A stretch of DNA of 64,000 bases from Sipunculus nudus (GCA_026874595.1 CM049313.1:19157508-19221507), one strand, 5' to 3'. Counted from the stretch's first letter, positions 49,043 through 60,019 are shown. A program made the numbers and translations. Notes: generated by a model not told the origin, from the sequence alone.

Positions 49043-49845
49043 TTAAGCTTGTGTTTCCATTCATCCGTAAATCTCGTACGTCACGTACGCAAAAAATCGG
49101 ATCCCTCTTTTTAAGATAAACTGTTTCCATATGTACGTTTTAACGTGCTCCGCATGCGTATTGGCAAAAACGGACAGCATCGAAACAGATCGGTGAGCCA
49201 TTTATCCGTTTTGCGGATGGCAAAAATGCCTCTATTTCCCAACAGTGCCCCGGCGCCAGGTGAGATGAGACATATTGACCTTCTTCCTGCCTGTCGTCCT
49301 TGTAGTTTCAAAAGAGGCACGCGAAAGGGTATCCGCAAGAAAAACGTACTATTTAAGTTGTGTTTCCATTCATCCGTAAATCTCGTACGTCTCGTACGCA
49401 AAAAATCGGATCCCTCTTTTTAAGATGAGCTTTTTCCATATGTACGTTTTAACGTGCTCCGCAAACGTATCCGCAAAAAACGGACAGCATCGAAACGGAT
49501 CGGTGAGCGATTCATCCGTTTTGCGGATGGCAAAAATACCTAAATTTCCCTACAGTGCCCCGGTGACAGGTGAGATGAGACATATTGACCTTCTTCCTGC
49601 CCGTCTTCCTTGCAGTTTCAAAAGAGACACGTGAAAGGGTATCCGCAAGAAAAACGTACGTACTTATGGAAACTTTTTTGCGGACTGCGCGCTATTGAGC
49701 GTACGTACGTGTTTTGCGGATACGATTTTCATGGATACATGGAAACACAGCTATATGGAAACAGTTTTTGCGGACAGCGCTCTATGGAACGTACGTACGT
49801 CTTTTGCGGATACGTTTTTTTGAGGATACATGGAAACACTGCTTA
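49043..49845. mobile_element. palindromic mini-transposon with internal tandem duplication
   Basis: Ends TTAAGCTTGTGTTTCCATTC and, read inward from the right, TTAAGCAGTGTTTCCATGTA. The interior holds two roughly 300-bp direct copies (49043-49350 and 49352-49660: 'cggacagcatcgaaac', 'ttttgcggatggcaaaaat', 'gagatgagacatattgacct'), each beginning with the same TTAAG..GTGTTTCCATTC terminus. Frames of 66-96 codons here are repeat-derived. Confidence 0.6.
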
Positions 49846-50514
49846 ACGGACATACGGATGGACGGAAAATGGATCATAACTATAGCTCAGATGACTTATA
49901 GTGAGCTGAGCTAAAAATAAAATTGCTGCGTCGCTGTCGGCGGCTACATCATATCAAGATCTGCCTGTGATTTTGTTCCGTCAGAGAGTATTGATCTTTC
50001 AAGTTGAGATCAATGTATATATTTGCGGAACTACAACCCCGGTGGGATTATAATGTTTCCGCTAATTTTTGAAGCACAGACTCGATCAATTTTTAAACGT
50101 CTGCAAGATTCATGTGTTCACGGTTATGCATGTTTACACTCTAAAACAATTACGTTTAAATATGGTTAATTTTTTAAACAGGTTTGCTTTGATATTGCAC
50201 GGAATATGTACAATATGTATGCTTTCTCTTATATAATTGTTTTGAATTGGAAGGCGCCTTCTCTGTTTACTGAGACAAAAAGCCGCACTTCGGAAAAATC
50301 GGACCCCTAAAAATGCGAATCTGCAGGTTAAGGTTTGTTGGGATAGAAATCCATATTGCATTCTAAATACGCTAGCGGCGTAGGAATACATGTAGTGAAG
50401 AGGGTAGTGTTTTCCGTTAAACATGTTGAATAGAGGGTGTTACATGGCAAATCACACGAACGCGGATGTATTGTAGGAACAACTTGACAAAAGTAATATT
50501 TTGTTTGTACGTGT

Positions 50515-50665
50515 TCATGCAATGTTACGCTACATAAGCAGGAGTTACGCTATGCTCAAATATTCGCTCCGATAACCGCTTCAGGAAACCGGGGGTTGTC
50601 CGTCAGGTTTGGCCACCAGACGATGCTGTCTGTGTGGAATTCTTTCCTGCGTAATATTTAACCAC
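50515..50665 (-). repeat. 3' flanking segment shared by the two helicase fragments
   Basis: On the minus strand this reads 'ggttaaatattacg', 'gaattccacacagacag', 'tggtggccaaacctga' and 'tttgagcatagcg', matching 53690-53830 on the plus strand in the same order. The shared downstream block shows that the helicase fragments were duplicated together with flanking sequence and are not independent exons. Confidence 0.6.
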
Positions 50666-50681
50666 GCCTCGTTGAAAAATT

Positions 50682-50836
50682 CAGGATGCAATCGTAACCT
50701 TTCAGTGCAGTCTCTATACTAACTCCCTGGTGGGGCCCGAGGTCACTTAATTATCCCCCACTGTTTGCAAACTTCCACTCTTGCAGTGACACGCAACGAG
50801 CTTTGTATGGGCGCAGCTATTTTCGCTTACACGCTG
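50682..50836 (-). pseudogene. second degenerate RecQ-like helicase fragment, opposite orientation
   Basis: The minus strand aligns with the fragment at 53445. The clearest part reads DLGPHQGVSIETALKGYDCIL, against DLRQHQQVSIQTVLK in the other copy. Here the cysteine codon of the KGxDC motif is intact where the other copy has a stop. The upstream part aligns at the nucleotide level ('ctcagcgtg...gcgcccatacaaagctcg') but has lost the reading frame. The Walker A region is deleted: the sequence jumps from the DCIL codons to the 'ggttaaatattacg' segment that also follows the other copy. Confidence 0.55.
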
Positions 50837-50839
50837 AGC

Positions 50840-53020
50840 CATTCAGATTTTGTTTTACGAGTTTTGCATGGGCGCAATCACCTATGTTAACACGCTGAGC
50901 CAATCAGATTTTACCTTACCCAGAGTCAAACTGCTGGGTGTTTGGCAGCTTGCCATTCCCGAAGAATCCTTCCATTTCTCACAGCGTGTGAGTGGAAATT
51001 TCCCGGGAAGTCAAGCGGTGTGTTCAGAGATTAATGCAATGTAAACAGAAAGTGTTTCGAAGAACAATGACAAAATTGTGATTTTGAAGTTTGACAGTTG
51101 AGACAGGTAGTCCAGAAAGTCCCTAACTGAAAAGGTTCTTTTTATAGGTAGAAACGAGGTTTGGCGGAAGGTTGACAAAAAACTGATGCGATACGTGCAA
51201 TGAATGTTTTCCAAATCAGGTATGTTCTGATTTTGCGCACGCGCGTTATAAAGGTTTAATGTAACAACGGTTACTTTATGAATAATATAATACCATTCGG
51301 TGGAAGAATGGTGGAACGTATGGTTTTACTTTCAGTTATGTTTTCATGCCTTTTGCGTTTGATGCAATGTATGAAAAAGTTATTTATAACATGACATTAA
51401 ACATGTCTCCAGGTTTTCCAGATGACTTGTTCTATCACATTAAGAGTCTAAGCTGATTTAACAACGATGGCAAACACAAGCATGCGATGGTGTCATTTTT
51501 CTCGACCCAGGAAATACTCTTTTTTAGATATTAATATTTTATCGGTAATCCCATGCCAAAAATCAATTAAACATTCCACAAAAGCCAAGCAGCATATTAT
51601 TGAATAGCTAGACAGTTTGTACCGTTTGACTCACCATCAGGCGTGCAAGCGCTACAGCGTGGCACAGTGATGGTTTACCTCAGGGATTGTTGGACAGACC
51701 CAGTGGGAATTCCATACAAATTAGGTGGGGAATCTATGCAAAAGAACCTCTCCCCTCTAAAAGCAGCTCACTTTCGAGGATAGACCCTAATTTTCATAAA
51801 CATCTTTCCCATCATACATCGCTTTTAGATTCCTATGGGCGGATACAACCGGAAGATACCAAGAGCCCGCGTGGAGAAGCAGCAATATCTCAATTTATTA
51901 ACTGCAAGTGCCCATTATTTCGTTCAAACTAACAATTCGGCAGTAATGTTGGTCCCAATGGCGTCTTAGCATCTGTATTAATGGTAATATGTGGGAGTCA
52001 TATGGTGTCTTCATGTTATACAAGGAATATGTGCCCAACCGTATTTGAACAGTTCTGTCCAACCATACGTGAGGTAGACTCACCTTACCACGTTGTATCG
52101 TTTGTGTCAAGCGGTACAATTTGTACCTAGTTATTGATATGATCAGATAGTCGATATAAACTCTTGATTGACAGTACTTACGGCAGCTAAGTCAGTAGTA
52201 ATTATTACTTAAAAAAGACATACATTGACACAAACCTACTCCCATAATTCAGATTATGAATGACACTGATACACATAAAGCAGCATTAAAACGCCAGGGA
52301 ACTCCTGTTGATAGCACATGCATATTTGGTGTAATTTCTATCTGTCGGTGAATACTCTGTTGGCTGATCTGAGCCGGCATGTCTAATAAGCTAGGGTAAC
52401 AACGTGGTCATGTGTATCTAATAATGTCCATAGGGGTTATTGTCCCTGAACACATTTAACAAACATTACACACAAATACCGATTATCGCTCTCCAATCAA
52501 ATATCGATACAATATGTTTATAACACGAGAGTCCATAAAATATGCTTAAACTAAAGGTCTGCAATAGCATGTTCGCATGGGAGTCTCACTTGTCCCTACC
52601 TCAAAAATAAGGCCAAGCTAACAAATAAATAGGTGAAAGATGGCTTAAATGGGTACGGGTAATGCCTTTATCCCTACAGAGTAGTGACAATACGGACTTC
52701 CGTTAGCTCATCAACGAAAGTGTGATACCTGAAAGGTTCACAGTTTACGTGTAACTGACTGACATTGGCTATTGTCAACAGTTCTGTCTTATAACAATCC
52801 GGCTAGTGGCCACCCGTCGGCCAACGTCCAAATGGTCTTTATATCAAACACAAGTTCCTTGGCACCCTTCGTTTATCGGAGACGACATTCAGAGCAATGA
52901 ATAGTTAATACCGATCGATGAGTACAGGCGCCAAGGGCGAACCATGCAGTTACCGCAAACATGGTAATAACTGACCGTTTATATCGCTCAATATTGATAT
53001 TTTATGGTCATGTCGTACTT
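50840..53020. other. no gene seen
   Basis: A 66-bp direct duplication at 50800-50925 ('tatgggcgcag...acgctgagccattcagattt' against 'catgggcgcaa...acgctgagccaatcagattt') is part of the helicase-linked repeat. The rest is unique-looking. Confidence 0.45.
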
Positions 53021-53022
53021 AC

Positions 53023-53125
53023 AGCCAGCTTTACACCTTTCCACCAGAAGTCGTTTCTACTCAACACGAATCTTTTCCAGTAAGACAGCGTGGGACGGCC
53101 GGGACTACTTATCTCAACTGTCAAA
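53023..53125 (-). CDS. candidate upstream exon, possibly of the same NCKX gene
   Basis: Open 103-bp segment on the minus strand between an acceptor ...TTTCTTTAAAG and a consensus donor GTAAGT. It reads one base plus 34 codons and ends in phase 0, which is the phase in which the NCKX exon at 35458 starts. The peptide is rich in aromatic and basic residues (PTLSYWKRFVLSRNDFWWKG), a composition unlike the surrounding repeat-derived frames. I do not recognise it in the conserved part of SLC24 proteins. It could be a lineage-specific part of the loop, an exon of another minus-strand gene, or a chance match. The support is the splice signals, phase agreement and orientation only. Confidence 0.4.
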
Positions 53126-53444
53126 CTTTAAAGAAAAATGTTACATTTCAAATTACCAATTTCTGTTAACATTTTAAATGCAATGCTTGCAAAATGTTGC
53201 TTATAAATCCGTGAAGTACTTATCACAAAAACAACTATGATTATGTAATTTGCCTTAAAACATTTCTTTTCCAGTGTACTAGAACGGACCACAATACCCT
53301 CTTCACTATGTTTGTACCTACGCAATCTGTGTATGTACTCTCTCAATACAGCGCGTGACCTCCTTGTGACCTTCCACTCAGATGCTGTGACAAACAAATT
53401 TGTCCTGGAAGTAGAAATCTGATTGGATTAGCATGCAAACAAAC

Positions 53445-53690
53445 ATGGCTGCACCCGTGGCAAGCTCGTGTAGCACAGAAATAGAGGAAATATGCAGAGA
53501 TTATGGGATAACTGACCTCAGACAACACCAGCAAGTCAGTATACAGACTGTGTTGAAAGTTGACGATTGAATCGTGTGTATTCCAACGGGGGTTTGGAAA
53601 CATCTGTGCTACGAAGCGCTTTCCACCGCAGTGCAAAGTGACCGGAACCTCGAAGAACATCCACTTGTGCTTGTGATACTTGCATTGTGA
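53445..53690 (+). pseudogene. fragment of a RecQ-like DNA helicase gene (N-terminal exon), inactivated
   Basis: An ATG at 53445 opens a frame with MAAPVASSCSTEIEE, then DYGITDLRQHQ and VSIQTVLKVDD, then a TGA at 53568. The same frame continues IVCIPTGVWKHLCYEAL, LEEHPLVLVI and ends at a TGA at 53688. This order (FGxxxLRxxQ, a DDCIVxIPTGFGKS-type Walker A, CYEALP, HPLVLVISPL) fits the start of RecQ-family helicases, which unwind DNA with ATP. Here the Walker A lysine context is broken (PTGVWKH), the codon before IV is a stop, and the sequence leaves the family after LVLVI, so motifs Ia to VI are missing. It is followed by a non-coding segment shared with the copy at 50515-50690. In animal genomes, multi-copy RecQ-like fragments often travel with mobile elements; here that is inference. 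Confidence 0.65.
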
Positions 53691-53835
53691 TTGGTTAAAT
53701 ATTACGGGGGGAATTCCACAGAGACAACAACCCCTGGTGGCCAAATCTGATCGGCATGCAACTGCGGTTTAATGCAGCGGGTGTTGTAGCGAATAGTTGA
53801 GCATAGCGGAACCGCTGCTTATGGAGCGTACTGTG
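53690..53835 (+). repeat. 3' flanking segment of the helicase fragment, plus-strand copy
   Basis: Matches the reverse complement of 50515-50665. Key shared strings are 'ttggttaaatattacg', 'ggaattccacagagaca', 'ggtggccaaatctga' and 'gttgagcatagcg'. Confidence 0.6.
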
Positions 53836-53839
53836 TATG

Positions 53840-54575
53840 TAGCAGCCGCGGTGCATTGTGGGAGTCAAATTGTGACGTAAGATTCGTACTCCTGTGAGTC
53901 AGATTCTTCACAGTGTGCCAGATCTGTAGCGGCAAAAGGCGAACCATGCAATCAGTTCTGTCATGGTAATTAAATCAGATTATTTTTCTAGTTCATTATC
54001 TTAATGGACTTCCGCGACATACCTAATTTTGGTTGTCTTTCGAATGGAACTTTTCAAAGGGCAAAGACTATAAACTTTACAAAAATAGGCCCGAGTGAAA
54101 GTTACGCAATTTCAATATTACCCGAATCGTTGCAAGTTCATAGCCAATGTCTAACCAGGGTTGTTTATGTTGTTCATAATATATACCTGCTTATGCCCGT
54201 GAATTTAACACAACATAGACTGAATTTTAAAATGGCTCCAGTCCAAGTACACAGTAGTTGTTGAGTCAAGAACATAAACTCAAAAAGTAACTTTTCCTTA
54301 CACTGGCGTGGCTTCCCGCACGAAGGTAATTGAAGCATCGCAATAGCTCTATAACAATAATTAGCTCATTAGTTTGCGACTATTTCAGCTGAAATGCTAA
54401 TGATCTGTTCTATTATAGGAATGGGCATGGTAAGACCTTCTGGGCGGAAGTGCATTTTCTGAGGCAAGTTTCTATAGCAATCAATGCATACAAAAAAAAG
54501 TATTTAGAGACAACCCTTTATTAAATATAAACGGCATTTTACCTTAGTGGTCATTGTGTTTCCTGGTCAAGAAAA
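53840..54575. other. no gene seen
   Basis: A frame at 54004-54264 (+) resembles no known family. 53930-53975 is a weak direct repeat of 52930-52980 ('ggcgaaccatgca...catggtaat'). Confidence 0.45.
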
Positions 54576-54579
54576 TGTC

Positions 54580-54925
54580 GTTTGTGGTCTCTGCCAGGGG
54601 ATTTGCGTTCTCTCCCTTTCCTGTTTGTGTGTGTGTGTGTGTGAGGGTGTGTGTGTGTGTGTCTTTGTATGTTTGTTCATAACATGACTCACGCAATCCT
54701 GAACGGAATCCTATGAAATTTTTAGGGCTTTTCGGAATGTGCCAATGAAGAAAAGATTAGATTTTGGTGTCGATTCGGCACATGATCCAGATTCATGAAT
54801 GCCTTCAAGAAGATTCACAAATAATACATATAGCCGAATACGGGAGTGCAGACACGTTTCTGGAAGCATTTCACAATAGGGACACCCCCTTACCTCATGG
54901 CGGAGGCTTGCATCCCTGGGAATGC
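54580..54925 (+). mobile_element. copy of the same ~300-bp family with (GT)n
   Basis: A (GT)n tract (54628-54662), 'ttcataacatgactcac', 'gaacggaatcctatgaaatt', then 'acctcatggcggaggcttgc' at the end. In better copies 'gcctccgccatg' also occurs at the start, so the family has short inverted ends. Confidence 0.55.
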
Positions 54926-55261
54926 AGATTTTTAATTTATGTTTGTTTTCAAACTGAGAATTTAGAAGGAAAGTGACAATCATTTAGATTAATGGAAGCT
55001 AAAAATTATGATACATTCATTGAAGTGAATAATGTACAAGGCACAAATGCCTTGTAAATCCGGGTAGTATTATACTGATGTCAAATATATAACTGATAAC
55101 ACGTTTTTTTTTCAATAGAAAATATGCATGGTGGGTCCGGAAAAAAATTCTGCTATGCCGGGGCACGCTGTCCAGTAGATAATTTAGTGTATTTCGAAAC
55201 CTGTTTGTTATTTCAACGCTAAGACTAGAAAATTGCATTCTATTGAATGCAAGTCATTTAC

Positions 55262-55498
55262 TTATTCATATATTCCTAGGTTCATTCATGCATCCCTAAT
55301 TCAATTTTCAATATGTCGTTCCTACATCCGGTTCATGTATCGGATCCATACCAAACCTAATTGATCCCTCAATAGCCCATTCCAAAAATCCCCTGAAAAA
55401 TTCCGTTAATGATTGCTTGATTTACTCGCGAACTAACACACACACACCCACACACAAAAGGAAATGGACACATATGCCTTTCCCATGGCGGAGGCAAA
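55262..55498 (-). mobile_element. inverted copy of the ~300-bp family
   Basis: On the minus strand: 'gcctccgccatgggaaagg', a GT-rich tract, 'aacggaatttttcagggga', 'ggatccgatacatgaacc'. Confidence 0.5.
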
Positions 55499-55842
55499 AA
55501 TGACGTAACTGCTGGCGCCTGAGTATCACATATACCAGGGTCACCTTGAACTGTAGCTTGGCGGTGTGATTAGCAGGTTCAGCCAGGGATCACTTTCATT
55601 TTCAGTGGCGATAACCGTGTTACATGCAGAAGGCTCGTGTATTCATCATTGAAATCAGATATTTCGTAACACCTTCTCTCATAAATGCAAGTTTAGTGCA
55701 AGCCTATAGCCTACGCAGAGGCGTCAATACAAGGGGATTGGGGCCCCGGGGTATACACTACACACACACACTTTTAATTAGTAAAAAAGGGTGAGCAGTG
55801 TAATATATCCCGCCGTTAATCAGAGAACAATATTTAAATATT

Positions 55843-55847
<5 letters not shown>

Positions 55848-55882
<35 letters not shown>
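55848..55882. repeat. (TA)n array
   Basis: Lies at the left edge of the probable Helitron body. Confidence 0.85.
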
Positions 55883-55888
<6 letters not shown>

Positions 55889-55889
55889 C

Positions 55890-55985
55890 GTAAGGCGATT
55901 TTTGTGATTTTCCGTATCTCCTCTGATACCGCCGTACGGATTGCCGTGATTTTCGACATACATATGCTCAGGATTTGTCCGAAGA
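55890..55985 (+). repeat. direct repeat with 57825-57905
   Basis: 'tctcctctgataccgcc...gccgtgattttcgacatac' recurs at 57825-57905 as 'tctcctctgacactact...gccgtgattttgacatac', followed in both by 'atatgctc' and 'gtttgtccgaaga'-type blocks. The two copies bracket the 245-bp duplication and the likely Helitron body. Confidence 0.55.
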
Positions 55986-56347
55986 GATTCCACCCACTTT
56001 TATTTGAAATATTTGCGTATTACGTGCATAATTAATAATTTTCATATTTGCTCCCCCGCGGGCGCCTCTTTTCTTTGTGTCTTCGGGCCTGGTAACACAA
56101 TGGCCACAGAGTGTTGGATGGCGGGACAGAGTTTTTCTCCGGGGGTCCTATCTGGGCTTTTCTTAAATTTGCGCTGACCGGCCCGAAATAATCCCCATTG
56201 GTGATCCCTTTTCAAAAGGTAACCTCCGCGCAGCGAAAAGGTCTATTGTGCACAAGGAGATCTCGCGTGAGGAAAATGCTCAAAAGGGAGATCTTTCAAA
56301 GAATGTAAATTTTCCGAGCGGTAGTGAAAGCAGGGTAGTGTGTAAAA

Positions 56348-56835
56348 CTCGAACCCCACGGTCCCCGGACCCTATAAACCTATTTCCTCATTTCCATTAT
56401 TTATACCGATAAAAACACCACTATTGTTGATGTAAGGACATAGCAAAGTCCCTAAATGTTGCACATTTGTAAATGACCGATTCACTGAGAGATTTATAAT
56501 TACAAAATATTTCGATGATAACGGACCTCATTTACTTGAATTTGCCGACTGTTCAATTTTGACGGACCCCAGTATACCACCGCTCACCGCTCAAACCCGA
56601 ACCCCACGGTCCCCGGACCCCATAAACCTATTTCCTCATTTTCCATTATTTATACCGATAAAAACACCACTATTGTTGATGTAAGGACAGAGCAAAGTCC
56701 CTAAATGTTGCACATTTGTAAATGACCGATTCACTGAAAGATTTATAATTACAAAAATATTTCGATGAAGACGGACCTCATTTACTTAAATTTGCCGACT
56801 GTTCAATTTTGACGGACCCCAGTAATCACCGCTCA
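56348..56835. repeat. tandem duplication of a 244-bp unit
   Basis: 56348-56590 and 56592-56835 are near-identical direct copies ('cgaaccccacggtccccgga' through 'gacggaccccagta'), with a few substitutions and single-base indels. The high identity implies a recent duplication. Confidence 0.8.
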
Positions 56836-58071
56836 TATTTTTATTTATGACTAAAAGAGGACAAAAATAGCACTAATGTCACACACTAAATATAATATTT
56901 GTTATTTTAAATGAAAATATAATAGTGCGGACACAGTGGGGGAGATTTAATTTGAAGTGCACTAACAGTTGAGCGGACCTGAGACTGATATATCAGAGCA
57001 CTTCCACATAACAACAGGTTTCGTGCTCCGTTCATAACAACCATGCAATTTTAAAGTTGGCAATAATATATATACCGAAAGGAATTGTTGATTACTTGCA
57101 TTTCAAGCAACTACAGGTTCCAAAATAATGATTTTGTAAATGTTTTTAAATATCAAACTTTTTAAAACGCTACACAAATGAAATAAATAGCAAATATAAA
57201 ATTATGAATAAAAACTGAGACAAAAATGTTAAAATACAGATACAAACACAATAATAAATCACAAATGTGTCATGGCTAAACGTGATGTCAAATACATGTA
57301 TGTACTAAAGAAATGGTAAAACAGCGAGAAAACGGGTCCGTGTAATCCGTGAGGTCCGTGCCCCAGTGTCCGTAAGTGGTTTTTATTTATCAAATTTTGT
57401 TACAAAACAGACTTTTTTTAACCAAACATAATATAAAATATGTCTTTAGATACGATTATGTTAAAATATCAGGACAAATTACCATGAGAGTTTAAGAATT
57501 ACAAATTTTTCTTGGGTTCCGGGATCCGGAGTGGGATCCGGGTTTAACACACTGCCTGAACGCAGTGACTGTCTCACTGGAAAACATTGGCTCAGCTTTC
57601 AAACAGAAAGGAGTGCGTGATATTTAAAAATATATACAGCCATTAAATGTACCACATAATATAATGCTACCACGAACTTTTGCGCAGCGGGATTGCCCGA
57701 CCATGTGAGTGCTCAGTTTTTGTGCGTTATAACCGGAATGCAATTATCGAGATCATGTCTCAGCGCTGTACTGTACTACCATGGAAGATAACAGATTTCA
57801 TTACTGGCGGATTCATGTGTGAATTTACATGTCTCCTCTGACACTACTGTTTGCCGTGATTTTGACATACATATGCTCCGGGTTTGTCCGAAGACATTCC
57901 ACCATTCGGACAAGAACGTATTCGTCCAGGTCATTCAGACTCCGACACAAGTCAACTCAGAGACAGAAAACTTACACCAAATGTCGGATTCAAAGAGACA
58001 GTAACATTGTACACCCAAGAAGTGAAACCATGACAGCCTATTTGACATCAGAACTAAATGCTCGCCCAAAA

Positions 58072-58097
58072 CCGTGCGTAGCACGGGTAATTGCTAG
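58072..58097 (+). mobile_element. probable Helitron 3' terminus
   Basis: Hairpin CCGTGC-GTA-GCACGG (58072-58086) followed after seven bases by CTAG and then T. A short GC hairpin just upstream of CTRR with insertion before T is the standard 3' end of a Helitron. No 5' end (TC after A) or Rep/helicase frame was identified, so the extent of the element is unknown; 55890-58097 is the likely body. Confidence 0.55.
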
Positions 58098-58261
58098 TAT
58101 ATATATATTAATATTTAGAATGATAGACTTTTCTTCGAGTTCTTTACTTCTATAAAATATATATCTGAGCCTGGGTAATAAATAAATATTTCTGAGAACA
58201 CCATATTATTTCTTTTTAAACAATTAAACATAGTCGTTATATAATTTAAATGGGTCACACA

Positions 58262-58265
<4 letters not shown>

Positions 58266-58318
<53 letters not shown>
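58266..58318. repeat. (TA)n array
   Basis: AT run about 170 bp beyond the probable Helitron 3' end. Confidence 0.9.
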
Positions 58319-58319
<1 letters not shown>

Positions 58320-58551
58320 AAACAAAATGTGATATTTCAATATTAATTATTATTAATATAAATTTATTAATATTTATTAATCATTTAAATAAATATTAAT
58401 TTAGAATTAATATTAGTATTTATGTCTCTTCATCCGTTAAGATAAACTGACGCCACTGAGCATATACGAATCAGGGCCTATGATAAAACCAATCGTTTGT
58501 ATTGACTTAATGTGCAGATTTAACCATTAGGTCGAATAAAGGACTGCCAAC

Positions 58552-58580
58552 CCCCCCCCCCCCCCCCCCCCTCCCCCCCG
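58552..58580. repeat. C-homopolymer run
   Basis: Poly-C of about 27 with one T. Other C/G runs of 10-20 are at 638, 8428, 11777, 24050, 24184, 31800, 35038, 37657, 48310 and 63326. Confidence 0.85.
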
Positions 58581-59045
58581 GGCGTGCTCCGCATCATGTT
58601 GCGCAAAAATTTAAGGTCAATGGTTCAATTCCGGTTTTAGATGAGACGTTTACAAGAGGTTAACATCCTAGTAACTATACAGAATTGTCGTTGATCGGAA
58701 CAAAATACCTTTTGAGATCGTAAGTCAATCTTATTATCCTGTAGTCAATCTCATATACCTGGGCGTGGTACCCTCACGTTTTATACAAAACGAGAGCAGC
58801 ATTGAACTGTAGATTACAGGCATGACATTTAATTTCCTGTAGTAAGCGGAAGAACTTAACGATCCTGAAAAATGTTTATGCATCAACTCTCGTTAAACAA
58901 ATCTAAGGCACCTATGGAAAAAGCCGTAATTCATCGTATGATGATTCATACGGAAGCTTCAAGCCCACACCTTCCCACTTGAAGTTCAATGACACCCAGC
59001 TGTTAGTCGGAGACACAAGGTGGATGGATAAACATTAGTGATGTA

Positions 59046-60017
59046 GTCTGGTACCCCGCTCTATTATGGCCCTCAGCTGAGCATGGAGACTCCCAGTTAC
59101 AACTCCTGACTTGTCGGTAGACTGGTTCCAAATATAACATGCGCGCTCAAACCAGTTATCATGGATGCTCAGGCAATCATGGTTGATTATCCGCGAAGAG
59201 TTCTTGAAAGCTAACTTTCTTTTGTTATTTCTAGTAGATATTTCTAGTTTTCAAATATTGAAGAATGAGATGTTGCACAAAAATTGAATGATGGATGTAT
59301 AGATATGATACGATATACTGAATGTTTGATATTCCACAGTTTGTGGCCTAGATTTATAATTAATTTCTATTAATCTTATCATTAATATCACATTTAATGT
59401 ACAGCCAACTTTGGCAACTTCTCTTAGCAAACGAGATGATAATTTTATCTCATATGTGTTCATACTGGAGTTGGAACCAGTCTGCAGGGAGTACCTAGGA
59501 TGTAGGACCCTGCGCGGGGCGGGTTTTGACCCGCCGCCCGCGGTCCCCCGCGGGCCCCCGCATAGGAAACTTTGCGGGCGGGGCGGGCTACATCTAAGAA
59601 AGTGCGGGGCGTATTCAAATAAATTTTTCATTCCAATCAACAAACATTTTATATATATATTAATAATAAGCGTGTCTTATATATGTGCTGTAAAATATCT
59701 TGATATGTAAACCTTTGGATCCGAAAACTATTTGTTATTACTTTGCGGGCTGGACTGCGGGCCGGAAACTTAAAAAAATGCGGGGCGGGGCGGGTGAGGA
59801 CTGAAAGAAAATTTCGCGGGGCGGATGCGGGCTGAAAGAATCATAGTAACTGTGGGGCGGGGCGGGCTTAATTTATTTCTTTAATTGCGGGGCGGGCTGC
59901 GGGCTGACAGGGCATGATGCGGGGTGGGTGCGGGTTCAGTTTTTCAGCCCGCGTAGGGCCCTACCAGGATGGCGTTGTACGCTTGGCTGAGGGCCATAAT
60001 AGAGCGGGGTTCCAGTC
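59046..60017. mobile_element. Tc1/mariner-like mini-transposon interrupted by the GC-rich element
   Basis: Left end GTCTGGTACCCCGCTCTATT and right end (read inward) GACTGGAACCCCGCTCTATT continue in near identity through TATGGCCCTCAGC. TA dinucleotides flank both ends. Without the nested insertion the element would be about 0.5 kb. It has no transposase frame. Confidence 0.6.
59503..59963. mobile_element. GC-rich hAT-like mini-transposon with 8-bp target duplication
   Basis: Inverted ends TAGGACCCTGCGCGGG and, read inward from the right, TAGGGCCCTACGCGGG. The flanks CTAGGATG and CCAGGATG match at seven of eight positions, the duplication length of hAT elements. The interior is built of 'gcggggcgggctgcgggctg' blocks and is far more GC-rich than the window. 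It is nested inside the element at 59046-60017. Open frames here are composition artefacts. Confidence 0.7.
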
Positions 60018-60019
60018 TA

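Noticed and set aside
48729-49401. Minus-strand frames of 133 and 96 codons
   Set aside because: They overlap the palindromic mini-transposon and its flank and match no known protein.
50800-50930. Two CCAAT-like boxes (AGCCAATCAG and AGCCATTCAG) suggesting a promoter
   Set aside because: They lie in a 66-bp duplication that belongs to the helicase-linked repeat; no start site or gene follows.
53343-53744. 133-codon minus-strand frame
   Set aside because: It is the antisense of the RecQ-like fragment, whose plus-strand frame explains the sequence better.
59251-59710. Frames of 99-130 codons on both strands
   Set aside because: Caused by the GC-rich mini-transposon, where stop codons are rare.
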